A DNA stretch of 32,881 nt. Origin: JBGPIK01 sp041484845 (GTDB lineage Bacteria; Desulfobacterota; Binatia; UBA9968). Positions 23,068-30,884 of the stretch are shown here, piece by piece. Numbering within the stretch: position 1 is the stretch's first letter; every line of letters begins with the position of its first letter. Position numbers and translations under genes: made by a program. Under the pieces are notes generated by a model. That model made no database searches, was not told the origin of the DNA, and was given only the letters and a program-made list of their open reading frames with translations. The DNA lies in NCBI GenBank assembly GCA_041484845.1, contig JBGPIK010000022.1, positions 1 to 32,881 on the forward strand, in the 5' to 3' direction.

Positions 23068-24234
23068 CTAGGGCTTAACGATGAAAGACGGCTCCGCTTC
23101 AGCCTGCGTCTCTTGCTCGGAGACATAAAACGCAAAGCTCTTCTGAACGAGCCCGGTGAGAAAAGAGACATCCAGCGGGCCAGGATCACCCTCACCGACT
23201 TGGAGCGCAACGGCGAGCGCAAGTCTCGCCTGATCTGGGCGCCCGGTTTCACCGAAGTAAAGCGCCATGTCCTCCAGCCGGCGCTGAAGAATTCGCCCGC
23301 TTTCGCCGGAGCAAAGTATTTTCACCGTGTCGCGGACAATCCCGGCCAAACGCTCTTCTTTTTGCACCGGGTTCAGCACCAGCCGGCTGGTCTGGGCTTC
23401 TTGGAGCTGGGACAAAAACGGCTGAACCCAATCCGTGTCTAAAATCCAATATTGCAGTTCCGGTTCATCCAAGAGCCGCCGCGAACGCTCGCGCCATGCT
23501 CCCTCGCGCACCGTGCCGACATCGAATTTTCGGTACACAGGATGCTCCTGGGCCGTGGGTTTGTTCGTGTTGATGACGGCGCGGAGTTCATGAAAATTTT
23601 CCAAACCCGGGCGACCGAGCGCCTTGGCCTTTTCAAAACCCTCGTAAATGACGGCGTCAGCATACTCCCAGGGAACCGAGATCATCGTAATGCCGTGCTG
23701 CATTTTGATTTCCTCGGCCATCTTGCGCAATTCTTTGCGCGGGATTTGAACGCCGGCGACGCGTTGAAGTCCCTCGCGATCATTCAACATCGCTTGGACT
23801 AGCTGCAGGCCATGAGGGGGCTGCGGCTTCGCGATCCAAATCAGCCGGCCACCCGATCCATCGACCGAAGAAAGGTAGGCTTCGACGTCCGGCGCGCGAG
23901 CAAAAAGCGGCGTCACGGTTTTGGCTTCAAGGGCTTCTTCGCGCGGGATCGCAAGCCCCCGCTGCGACAGCTTGAACTGCGATCGCCGGATTTCTTTTTT
24001 TACTTCTTTATCGGTGGATTTTTTCGCTATCTCTGCGAGCGCATTCACGGCGGCGGGATCCGCGATCTTTCCCAACGTAAAAACCACGGCCAAATCCAGA
24101 TCCATTCCCTTGCCGATGAATTCCTGAAGGCGAGTGATGAGCGCCGAAGAGGCCTCGTCAAGCGACAAACCTGAGCGGCGTAGCTCTTCGAGGCCCCTGC
24201 GGATTTTTTCTTCATGGGATTTCTTTTTCGCCAA
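23068..24234 (-). CDS. Conserved-looking 388-residue protein of unknown function
   Basis: Not recognised. The N-terminus is highly charged and helical (MAKKKSHEEKIRRGLEELRR), followed by helical stretches such as FTLGKIADPAAVNALAEIAKK that resemble a HEAT-like pair. A middle alpha/beta part has GGRLIWIAKPQPPHGLQLVQ, ITMISVPWEYADAVIYEGFE and a C-terminal helical part, RLVLNPVQKEERLAGIVRDT to YFGETGRPDQARLALAVAL. No signal peptide or membrane segment is seen, so it is cytoplasmic. Codon use and length (1,167 bases without interruption) support a real gene. It starts 24 bases after the stop of the deacetylase-fold gene on the same strand, so they are probably co-transcribed. Confidence 0.75.
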   Translation of the reverse strand: MAKKKSHEEKIRRGLEELRRSGLSLDEASSALITRLQEFIGKGMDLDLAVVFTLGKIADPAAVNALAEIAKKSTDKEVKKEIRRSQFKLSQRGLAIPREEALEAKTVTPLFARAPDVEAYLSSVDGSGGRLIWIAKPQPPHGLQLVQAMLNDREGLQRVAGVQIPRKELRKMAEEIKMQHGITMISVPWEYADAVIYEGFEKAKALGRPGLENFHELRAVINTNKPTAQEHPVYRKFDVGTVREGAWRERSRRLLDEPELQYWILDTDWVQPFLSQLQEAQTSRLVLNPVQKEERLAGIVRDTVKILCSGESGRILQRRLEDMALYFGETGRPDQARLALAVALQVGEGDPGPLDVSFLTGLVQKSFAFYVSEQETQAEAEPSFIVKP

Positions 24235-24258
24235 AAGAATTTTTCCTATCGAGCCAAA

Positions 24259-25203
24259 TTATTTGGCCTTGGTGAGGTCGGACAGCTTGCCGGCCCGTCC
24301 CGCAAAGGCGAAGTTCGGCCAGGTTTCGACTTGCGCGTCGCGGTAATTCTCGCGATACCATTTGGCGATGTCACCGGCCGTGGCGAACCAGACCTTGCTG
24401 TGGCTTTTGGCATAGCGTATGAACTCGCGCAACAGCGGCGCACGGTAGGGCCGGCCGCCGACAAAAGGATGATTGCCCCACATCATGAATTTGGGGTCCG
24501 TCTCCCCTTCTTCGTAGAGCCAATCGAAACAATCTTTCCACATCTGAAAAATTTCGCGCGGCGTTCTGGCGGCCCGCTGATAGCTCGAGTAATCGTTGAG
24601 ATCCTGGAAATAAGACAACACCGTCAGCTCTTTATTTTTGACCTTGAGCGTATAGGGCGTCTCCTGATGCTGCGGGTCCATCCAGTAAGTATAACCGCAC
24701 TCGACAATGATCTCCGGAGTATTGACGCTCGGCGCGATTCCGGTGGAGAGATAGCCTACCGGAGCCTTGCCCACGACTTTCTTGACAACATCGATGGTTC
24801 GCTGCAGGTCTTTTTTTTCCTTGTCTCGCTTTTTCATGTAGCTGTAGTCATGAATCCAGGTTTCGGTGCCGAACTCGTGGCCTTGCTCCGCGGCCTCTTT
24901 GCAGATCTCCGGATAATTCTGCACCGTGACCCCGGTGGGAAAAAACGTGGTCTGAATTTTTTCCTGCTCAAAGATCTCGAGAAAACGATAGATTCCAACG
25001 CGCTCGCCAAACTCTCGATCGGTGATCGTGCCTAAATCCTTTTTGGTTAGAGCGTTTTTCGGCAAACCCCGGCGATTCTGGTGCTGCTGTGAAGATGGGC
25101 CGCCAAGATCCTCCGGCCAGGTTTCAAAAGCCACGCACGGCGTGATTGCTATTCGGGCGCCATCCGGCCATTTTATCGGTGCACGTTTTGGTTTGACTTT
25201 CAT
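24259..25203 (-). CDS. Polysaccharide deacetylase-fold protein, PuuE/allantoinase-like
   Basis: A 314-residue NodB-fold (carbohydrate esterase 4-like) protein. Landmarks: PDGARIAITPCVAFETWPED, IYRFLEIFEQEKIQTTFFPT, GHEFGTETWIHDYSY, APVGYLSTGIAPSVNTPEI and WGNHPFVGGRPYRAPLL. The start is the ATG at 25203 with GAGGAGG upstream; the open frame continues 55 codons without family sequence. Metal motif 1 (usually Asp-Asp) reads AFET and the H-x3-H motif reads E-x3-H (ETWIH). This suits the metal-poor PuuE/peptidoglycan-deacetylase-like subgroup and not a classic chitin deacetylase. A cyclic amide or N-acyl hydrolase role is possible; purine genes are absent nearby. Divergent from the enoyl-CoA hydratase gene. 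Confidence 0.82.
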   Translation of the reverse strand: MKVKPKRAPIKWPDGARIAITPCVAFETWPEDLGGPSSQQHQNRRGLPKNALTKKDLGTITDREFGERVGIYRFLEIFEQEKIQTTFFPTGVTVQNYPEICKEAAEQGHEFGTETWIHDYSYMKKRDKEKKDLQRTIDVVKKVVGKAPVGYLSTGIAPSVNTPEIIVECGYTYWMDPQHQETPYTLKVKNKELTVLSYFQDLNDYSSYQRAARTPREIFQMWKDCFDWLYEEGETDPKFMMWGNHPFVGGRPYRAPLLREFIRYAKSHSKVWFATAGDIAKWYRENYRDAQVETWPNFAFAGRAGKLSDLTKAK

Positions 25204-25437
25204 ACTGCCTCCTCGATGTAAATTTTGCCTAGTCATGCCACACTTCCTGCTCGTTTCCAACAGGGTTGGAATAGATCGCGGGGCGCCGCGCGCGCCGGAG
25301 AGTTGCGTTAGAGCCAATAACGGACCGGGTTCAATAACGGGCTTGGCTTCGCCGCTAAAATGGGGCACTCGGTCTTGACTTGACCTGGGATGCCGGATAA
25401 GCTTCTTCGGATAATTTGAAATCAGGAGGCCTCGATC

Positions 25438-26229
25438 ATGGCAGACGGGAAAATGATTGAATATCGCGTAGATAATGGAGTCGCGGTGCTGGAGATCAAC
25501 CGGCCTCCGGTCAATAGCTACAATACCGACCTCTTAAAAGAACTGGATGCGGCGATTCTTGACGCACGTTTTGACGAGAACGTTCACGCCATCGTGATTA
25601 CCGGAAAAGTTGAAAAGTTTTTTTCCGCCGGCGCCGACATCAATATGCTTTCCAACAAACCCCTCGCCTTCAAGAACAACTTCGCTCTGCACGGCCATGA
25701 AGTCTTGATGCGCCTGGAAAACACGCCGAAGATCATCATCGCGGCAATCAACGGCCATGCGGTTGGCGGTGGACTTGAAATTGCCATGGCCTGCGATATT
25801 CGAATCGCGAAAAAGGAAGGCGGTCGCGTCGGGTTGGCGGAAATCAACCTTGGCGTCATGCCCGGCATGGGCGGCACGCAGCGCTTGCCCCGGCTGGTGG
25901 GCAAAGGGCGCGCCCTGGAGCTTTGCGCCACGGGCAAAACGATCGCGTTCGAAGAAGCGTTGGAAATGGGGTTGATCCATTACATTTACGATCGCGAAAA
26001 TTTTATGGTGCAGGTGTTGGACTACGCGCGGCAGTTCATTGTCCCGAACAAGAGCAGTCTCGCCGTAGGCAAGGTCAAGCGCGCGATTCAAACCGGCCTC
26101 GAGCTGTCTCTGCCCGATGGATTGGCTTTCGAGCGCGAGCTCTTGGCCCAGACCTTCGGCAGCGAAGACGGCCAGGAAGGTGTGAAAGCCTACCTCGAAA
26201 AACGAACCGCGCAGTTCAAGGGAAAGTAA
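25438..26229 (+). CDS. Enoyl-CoA hydratase/isomerase family protein
   Basis: A 263-residue crotonase-fold protein. Landmarks: VAVLEINRPPVNSYN, the oxyanion loop FFSAGADINML, INGHAVGGGLEIAMACDIRI, and LAEINLGVMPGMGGTQRLPR. Both places that carry glutamate in hydratases are acidic (E in GGGLEIA and in LAEINLG), so hydratase activity is credible. The C-terminal helices are complete. AGGAGG precedes the ATG. The gene is followed by an aldehyde dehydrogenase after 199 bases. It would hydrate a trans-2-enoyl-CoA in fatty or aromatic acid breakdown; the substrate is not defined. Confidence 0.92.
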   Translation: MADGKMIEYRVDNGVAVLEINRPPVNSYNTDLLKELDAAILDARFDENVHAIVITGKVEKFFSAGADINMLSNKPLAFKNNFALHGHEVLMRLENTPKIIIAAINGHAVGGGLEIAMACDIRIAKKEGGRVGLAEINLGVMPGMGGTQRLPRLVGKGRALELCATGKTIAFEEALEMGLIHYIYDRENFMVQVLDYARQFIVPNKSSLAVGKVKRAIQTGLELSLPDGLAFERELLAQTFGSEDGQEGVKAYLEKRTAQFKGK

Positions 26230-26300
26230 TCTATTCCCGTTTAAGCTATAGAAAACATTTACCCGAAGAATCCAAAATGCATGGATGGTGAGGGAGTCGT

Positions 26301-26336
26301 TTTGAACCTTTTGAACGATTTGAACGGCTTGAACCC
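26301..26336 (+). repeat. Four 9-base tandem units (TTTGAACNN)
   Basis: The units TTTGAACCT, TTTGAACGA, TTTGAACGG and CTTGAACCC follow each other without gaps between the enoyl-CoA hydratase and aldehyde dehydrogenase genes. The phase is kept while the last two bases vary. It may be a slippage-type repeat or a binding-site array. Confidence 0.7.
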
Positions 26337-26428
26337 TACCGCGTCGAAACCGATTTACATGTTGAAAAGCAAGTAAACCGACGAGCCGTTTGGAAATCGC
26401 AACAAAATTTATATTGGGAGGTTAGCTG

Positions 26429-27892
26429 ATGGCAAAGATGTTGATTGGCGGAGAGCTAGTCGATTCCGTGACCAAAGATACTTACGAAGTCCGCAACCCG
26501 GCTACCGGCGCCGTCGTGGACAAGGTCCCCAAAGGCAATGAGAAGGATGTGGTGCAGGCGGTCCAAGCGGCCGAGAGCGCGTTCAAAGAATGGTCCGATG
26601 TCACTCCCGAAGATCGCGGCAACGCGCTCATGAGCGCCTGCGAGCTGATCAAAAAGAACAGCGGCGAAATCGCTCAGTTGCTGACCCAGGAGCAGGGAAA
26701 AACTCTTTTTGAAGCGGGCTTGGAAATTCATCACCTCGTGCATGGATTGGAATTTTACGCCGGGCTCGCATCCAAGGTTCGCGGCTCCCATGTGCCGCTA
26801 CCGCAAAAAGGTGCCTACGGTATGGTCGTGCGCCAGCCCATCGGCGTGTGTGGCGGCATCGTGCCGTGGAATTTTCCGCTCACATTAATGGGTACCAAGC
26901 TTGGCCCGGCGCTCGCTGCCGGGAATACCATTATCATTAAGCCCGCGAGTACGACTCCTTTGGCCACGATCCGAGTCATCGAACTCGTGCAGCAAGCGGT
27001 CTACGGCGAAGGCAAAGCGCAAAAGCAATTGCCCAAAGGCGCCGTCAATGTCGTGACCGGGCCGGGCGGCACGGTCGGCGAAGAAATCCTCCGCAATCCC
27101 CACATTCGCCGCATCGCCTTCACCGGCTCAACGCCGGTCGGGCGCCATGTCATGGAAGTTGCCGGACGCGAGATCAAGCGGGTCACCCTCGAGCTCGGCG
27201 GCAGCGATCCGATGATTGTAATGGAAGACTCCAATCTCGATTTGGCCGTAAAGATGGCCGACGTCGGCCGTTTCTTTAACTGCGGTCAGATGTGCCTTGG
27301 CGTGAAGCGCCTGTTCCTCCAAGAACCGATCGCGGAAAAATTCGTCGGCGGTTTAGTTGAAATCCTCAAAAAGAAGACTGTCGGCAACGGCATGAGTAAA
27401 GATACGCGCATGGGGCCGATTCATATCCAATCGCAACGGCAAGAGGTCGAAGAGCAGGTCGAAGACGCCAAGGCGCGCGGCGCCAAAACGCTCTTCGGCG
27501 GAGAACGGCCCAAGGGCGGCGACATGGACAAAGGCAATTTTTATCTGCCGACGCTGCTCAGCAACGTTCCCGATGACGCCCGCGTCACCACAGAAGAAGT
27601 ATTCGGCCCGGCGCTGCCGGTTTACACGTTCAAAACCATCGACGAGGCGATCGAGAAAGCCAACGCTTCCGAATTCGGACTCGGCTCCTCCATCTGGACG
27701 CACAATCTCCTCCACGCCAATAGAGCCATCGACAAACTCCAGGCCGGCAACGTCTGGGTTAATTCGCTTCACTATGGCTTCGACGAGTTACCCTTCGGCG
27801 GCGTCAAGTCGAGCGGGGTCGGCCGCGAACATGGCCCTGAAGCCCTGGACTATTATCTCGAGCCCAAGGGCGTGGTCATCGTCAACGTTTGA
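26429..27892 (+). CDS. NAD(P)-dependent aldehyde dehydrogenase
   Basis: A 487-residue ALDH-superfamily enzyme oxidising an aldehyde to an acid. The catalytic Cys is C289 (CGQMCLG), the general base is E255 (LELGGSDP), and nucleotide-binding segments are VPWNFPLTLMGTKLGPALAAG, GSTPVGR and PFGGVKSSGVGREHG. Length is normal. The protein lies closest by eye to the succinate-semialdehyde/betaine-aldehyde type, but the substrate cannot be set. GGGAGG precedes the ATG at 26429. It follows the enoyl-CoA hydratase gene and is closed by a hairpin at 27911. Confidence 0.93.
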   Translation: MAKMLIGGELVDSVTKDTYEVRNPATGAVVDKVPKGNEKDVVQAVQAAESAFKEWSDVTPEDRGNALMSACELIKKNSGEIAQLLTQEQGKTLFEAGLEIHHLVHGLEFYAGLASKVRGSHVPLPQKGAYGMVVRQPIGVCGGIVPWNFPLTLMGTKLGPALAAGNTIIIKPASTTPLATIRVIELVQQAVYGEGKAQKQLPKGAVNVVTGPGGTVGEEILRNPHIRRIAFTGSTPVGRHVMEVAGREIKRVTLELGGSDPMIVMEDSNLDLAVKMADVGRFFNCGQMCLGVKRLFLQEPIAEKFVGGLVEILKKKTVGNGMSKDTRMGPIHIQSQRQEVEEQVEDAKARGAKTLFGGERPKGGDMDKGNFYLPTLLSNVPDDARVTTEEVFGPALPVYTFKTIDEAIEKANASEFGLGSSIWTHNLLHANRAIDKLQAGNVWVNSLHYGFDELPFGGVKSSGVGREHGPEALDYYLEPKGVVIVNV

Positions 27893-27910
27893 ACGCTCAT
27901 TCGATTTAAG

Positions 27911-27944
27911 GCCAAAAGGCTGGAAGCTCTTCCGGCCTTTTGGC
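27911..27944 (+). terminator. Strong hairpin after aldehyde dehydrogenase
   Basis: GCCAAAAGGC and GCCTTTTGGC pair exactly. The inner GGAAG/CTTCC extends the stem with a single wobble, giving a 15-pair hairpin 19 bases after the stop. The following sequence is only moderately T-rich, so termination strength is uncertain. Confidence 0.65.
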
Positions 27945-28069
27945 TACCTCGCCTTTCCCTTTTAGACCGCCAAGCCCGCATCTTTATCCATAGTGATCAT
28001 TGACCGAATAGATTCATGACTCGGTTGTGATCTTGGCTAGGCTAAGCGTTTTGCTGAGACACTCTGTTT

Positions 28070-28199
28070 GCAGGCTGCTCAAAAAGATCTCAGAGGCGAG
28101 GCGCGCGAAAAATCGACGAGCGGAGGCGTACTTAGCCAGTACGTTGTAGCGAGGCGATTTCGCGCAACGAAGCATATGAGTCTTTTTCAGCAGCCTGCT
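28070..28199. repeat. 130-base palindromic MITE-like element
   Basis: The outer arms GCAGGCTGCTCAAAAAGA and TCTTTTTCAGCAGCCTGC are inverted copies with one mismatch. Inside lie GCGCGAAAAATCG against CGATTTCGCGC, and the centre GTACTTAGCCAGTAC. The whole can fold into a long cruciform or RNA hairpin. It resembles dispersed palindromes seen between genes in deltaproteobacteria. It carries no frame and lies between the aldehyde dehydrogenase and the accessory genes, at the point where the gene content changes. Confidence 0.75.
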
Positions 28200-28210
28200 A
28201 GGGAATGTTT

Positions 28211-28423
28211 TTAGATCTTAACGTTCGTGTAGCGGACCAAGGGGCGAGGCTTCGCGGCGACAGGAGAGCTGCGCGCCATCGCGGTGAGCCACTGAATAAA
28301 CTGGTCGACGCTCAAGCGCGCATCGATGGCTCGCGAGTTTCGCTCCATGGCGCGGAATTCCTCTCGGAGCGAGGCCGACCCGGCCATTTCGCGCAACTCT
28401 TGTTTTTCCTTTTCAGTCAGCAT
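28211..28423 (-). CDS. Small charged protein paired with a nucleotidyltransferase
   Basis: A 70-residue protein, not recognised. It begins MLTEKEKQELREMAGSASLR and contains FRAMERNSRAIDARLSVDQF, so it is largely helical and charged, with a basic C-terminal tail PRPLVRYTNVKI. I start it at the ATG at 28423, preceded by AGGGAA; the frame continues upstream but inside the neighbouring gene. It overlaps the nucleotidyltransferase stop by 11 bases, so the two are co-translated. Size, charge and coupling fit an antitoxin- or substrate-adaptor-like partner, but that is inference. Confidence 0.6.
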   Translation of the reverse strand: MLTEKEKQELREMAGSASLREEFRAMERNSRAIDARLSVDQFIQWLTAMARSSPVAAKPRPLVRYTNVKI

Positions 28424-28964
28424 CGCCAAACCGTTCCCTGAGGTGTTTCGCTTCTTCTGCGAGGCCGAACAGCGTATAATATTCCTCAATACGTTCCCAG
28501 TCCAACCGCTTGCCGTAGCGGTTCATCAGTCGCTCAATGTCCGCCCTTTCCTGGGCGCTGCGCGCCGCGTCATTGCACATCGCCTGAACCTTCAGGCCAA
28601 TCACGTCTTCCGCGTCAACGGCTTTAACACTTTGCGTAGCCCCAAATACGGGATAACTCTGGGCCCTTTGCAGCATGGCGAGAGATATCTGCCGAAAAGC
28701 ATGGACGAAGTCGAGCGACCCCCAGGCGCCGTCATCGTGGCAGTATTGCGAAACATTTTCGCTGTGGAAAACGCGCTTGTAACCCAGACCCGCCAGTATC
28801 GCATCAACTTTTGTCATGTCGTCGCGGTGTACGAGAAAATCCAAATCCATCGTTTGTCTAGGGACACCTAAGACCCCCAGCGCAAAGCCACCGATGGCGG
28901 CGCAGCGAATTTGGCCGCGATTGAATTCTGCAAGCAAACGCTTCAGGACCAGCTCAAAGTCCAC
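28413..28964 (-). CDS. Nucleotidyltransferase (MNT/AbiEii-like fold)
   Basis: A protein of about 183 residues with the minimal nucleotidyltransferase signature: AAIGGFALG followed by R-x-T-x-D-x-D in RQTMDLDFLV. The two Asp residues would bind magnesium. The C-terminal part is helical (DVIGLKVQAMCND, ERADIERLMNRYG, WERIEEYYTLFG), as in the AbiEii/DUF6036-type group. The start is uncertain: GTG at 28964 (VDFELVLKRLL) gives a normal family start, while GTG at 28988 or 29039 would lengthen it; none has a good Shine-Dalgarno. Such enzymes act as toxins or tRNA modifiers in toxin-antitoxin pairs, or as drug-modifying enzymes. With the small coupled gene it may be a toxin-antitoxin-like unit. Confidence 0.72.
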   Translation of the reverse strand: MDFELVLKRLLAEFNRGQIRCAAIGGFALGVLGVPRQTMDLDFLVHRDDMTKVDAILAGLGYKRVFHSENVSQYCHDDGAWGSLDFVHAFRQISLAMLQRAQSYPVFGATQSVKAVDAEDVIGLKVQAMCNDAARSAQERADIERLMNRYGKRLDWERIEEYYTLFGLAEEAKHLRERFGDAD

Positions 28965-29286
28965 GGGTGCATTGTAGACGTTACCCACAGGCCTGGCAAT
29001 CGGCGATATGCCGGCGTCGACAGAGAGACAGCAGTTCACTATGCGTTTGTAAGGACTGTAACCGACGGCACAACATGGTCGGTCATATTTTTCAGAAGCA
29101 GTCTAAGGCCATCGTGTTGGATAAGGGAAACTATCTAATGCAATCATGTCGCTATACTGTATTGAACCCGGCTCGGGTCGAGGCGGTCGAGCTATCTTGG
29201 AGCTATTGAGATACTATCAACTAAAGAGCTGGCCCCATTTTCGCGTACTTTTACTCTGTCGTTCCGATTACACGCACTCAACGTCC

Positions 29287-29464
29287 CGTAGCCCGTATGC
29301 ACCGAAGCGAAATACGGGTTCCCATCCAATCCCCGGATTCCATTGCATTCCATCCGGGCTACGATGCCGTATCGACATCACCCCTCACGTTTTTTCCGAA
29401 ACTCCTTACGCCTTACCTTTCACGTCTTACCGAATTCCGCGGCATTTCATCCGGGCTACGATGC
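29287..29464. repeat. Dispersed GTAGCCCGGATG-type repeat with a second partial copy
   Basis: The arms CGTAGCCCGTATG (29287-29299) and CATCCGGGCTACG (29351-29363) pair with one mismatch. The end GCATTCCATCCGGGCTACG (29345 on) recurs at 29442-29464 with one change over 23 bases. The type is widespread in intergenic DNA of many soil bacteria. The surrounding 28965-29638 stretch has no convincing gene. Confidence 0.65.
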
Positions 29465-29638
29465 TGCTTAAGGCCAGGATCGTAGCAAACAAAACAATCA
29501 GGCAAGCCATCGGTTTAACCATCACGATTCACAATCAACGATCCAAGAACTTTTTAAAGATTGTCGAGATGTCAAAGCCAGACTTCGCTCCGAACTAATT
29601 CAGCCTGTCCCCTTTTCTAGTCTCCTTTTCTTGTCTAT

Positions 29639-29817
29639 TTGGCTCGCACCTGTCCCAAGTGCAAAGGGTATCTTGGAGTTGTGATTCCGGAAGTGAAGGG
29701 AGCGTATCGGCATAGGCAATCAACGGCCACTGCGCTCAATGTGGTTACCGCCTGGCCTGGCTTGTATTTCGAGGCAAGAGCCTGATGCCATCGAGGGTCG
29801 CCGAGAGATTGAATTAG
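29639..29817 (+). pseudogene. Frameshifted small zinc-ribbon protein
   Basis: Two frames together give one small protein of about 60 residues. The first, from TTG 29639, reads LARTCPKCKGYLGVVIPEV and on to about 29718. The second, from 29719 to the TAG at 29815, reads INGHCAQCGYRLAWLVFRGK and ends VAERLN. The CPKC and CAQC pairs make a typical four-cysteine zinc ribbon. The join needs a -1 shift near CAATC (29717-29721), and the second frame has a stop just upstream, so it cannot start by itself. It is probably a decayed gene; a programmed shift is less likely. No strong Shine-Dalgarno is seen before the TTG. It lies directly before a toxin-antitoxin-like operon. Confidence 0.6.
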
Positions 29818-29934
29818 CGGGATTCTAACGCTTTTTTGCGCCGTACTTTCAGCACCTTGCGGGAAACTGGCGAATAGTGATAACTCTTTGTGAGGTAATC
29901 TTTTCTTTTGATTATGACTTTTTTGTGATATCCT

Positions 29935-30324
29935 ATGTCCCTCTGGCAAATCTATGATTACGTCGATGCTCGTGCCGTAAATGATTTTGAAAGGTGGTCC
30001 CGCGGCCTAGAAAAAACGGACCGAGCTCGTTTGAGCCAGAAGGTGCGGATGCTTGAGAAGGTCGGCCCGGACCTGCCTCCTGAACTGCTGGCAGGCCCAA
30101 TTGTAGATCACGTTTACAAAATGAGAATAAATGGCCAAGTTGCTTTGCGGCCTTTACTTTGCAAGGGTCCACTCAATAATGACAAAGAGTTCACGTTTTT
30201 AAAAGGAGCGGTCGAACGAGATCGAAAATGGGAGCCGCGAGACGCTCCACAGATAGCCGTAGCAAGACGTAGGGAAATATTGGCCGATCCTACGCGGAGG
30301 TGCGCTCATGCGCGAGTTAAATAA
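29935..30324 (+). CDS. RelE/HigB-like toxin (phage Gp49-like)
   Basis: A 129-residue basic protein with the Gp49/HigB-type RelE fold. Landmarks are VNDFERWSRGLEKTDRARL, KVRMLEKVGPDLPPELL, HVYKMRINGQVALRPLLCKG and FTFLKGAVERDRKWEPRDA, where an Arg/Lys-rich surface would bind mRNA on the ribosome. The ending IAVARRREILADP is the usual terminal helix. It starts at ATG 29935 with little Shine-Dalgarno and overlaps the XRE gene by 17 bases, toxin first, as in higBA. Its length is above the roughly 100-residue norm through a short C-terminal tail. Function is inferred from fold and neighbour. Confidence 0.78.
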   Translation: MSLWQIYDYVDARAVNDFERWSRGLEKTDRARLSQKVRMLEKVGPDLPPELLAGPIVDHVYKMRINGQVALRPLLCKGPLNNDKEFTFLKGAVERDRKWEPRDAPQIAVARRREILADPTRRCAHARVK

Positions 30325-30880
30325 TTCTCTTCGCGAAGAACTGATTGAAAATAAAGATGACAAGGAATACCGACACGCTTATGCGGATGAAAATCTCAAC
30401 GCCACGATCGCAACTCAAATAAAGGTTCTGCGCGAGCAACGCGGGATGTCTCAGGACTCTCTCGCCAGAGAGGCGGGAATGAGACAGTCAATGATATCAC
30501 GATATGAAAATGTAAATTACTCGTCATCGAGTATCAATACGCTTCGGAAATTAGCTAAAGCCTTTGACGTATACTTAGACGTCCGATTTCGAAGCTTTCG
30601 CGAGATGGTTGAGTCTGTAGAGAACTTTGGTCGAGAAGCGCTGGAGGTTTCACGATTTACGGAAGATCCATTCTTTAACATGCAAGAAGTCAGCGTTGCC
30701 GCTGAGCAGGGTTGCGCCGCACAAGTAAAGCCGGGATGGACACATGGTAGTTATGGAACGGCATTGGATGCCCATAGTAAAGAGCTGACTGACCAAAGAG
30801 CCGAAAGATTGCCGAGCGCTAACAATGATCTGCGTTCGTCTATCATCGAAATCTTCAGCGGTCATCTACAGGTGGCCTAA
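30308..30880 (+). CDS. XRE-family helix-turn-helix antitoxin/regulator with C-terminal extension
   Basis: A 190-residue protein. The XRE domain covers about residues 33-93 (ATQIKVLREQRGMSQDSLAR, then EAGMRQSMISRYEN and NTLRKLAKAFDVYLDVRF). A preceding KEYRHAYADENL segment is typical of one XRE subgroup. GGAGGTG lies 6 bases before the ATG. The C-terminal 90 residues (after SFREMVESVENF) are hydrophilic, with low-complexity character and no motif known to me. As second gene after a RelE-like toxin it should bind and repress the operon promoter and neutralise the toxin. The C-terminal part could be the toxin-binding or the third-protein-binding arm; that is inference. Confidence 0.82.
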   Translation: MRELNNSLREELIENKDDKEYRHAYADENLNATIATQIKVLREQRGMSQDSLAREAGMRQSMISRYENVNYSSSSINTLRKLAKAFDVYLDVRFRSFREMVESVENFGREALEVSRFTEDPFFNMQEVSVAAEQGCAAQVKPGWTHGSYGTALDAHSKELTDQRAERLPSANNDLRSSIIEIFSGHLQVA

Positions 30881-30884
30881 TTAT

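Noticed and set aside
24214..25035. 273-codon plus-strand frame
   Set aside because: It is the opposite-strand shadow of the deacetylase-fold gene, which has clear family motifs and a strong Shine-Dalgarno.
29146..29598. 150-codon plus-strand frame
   Set aside because: It runs through the dispersed GTAGCCCGGATG-type repeat and its second partial copy, and has no protein-like composition.
29635..29949. 104-codon minus-strand frame
   Set aside because: It is antisense to the frameshifted zinc-ribbon gene, whose two cysteine pairs make the plus strand the coding one.
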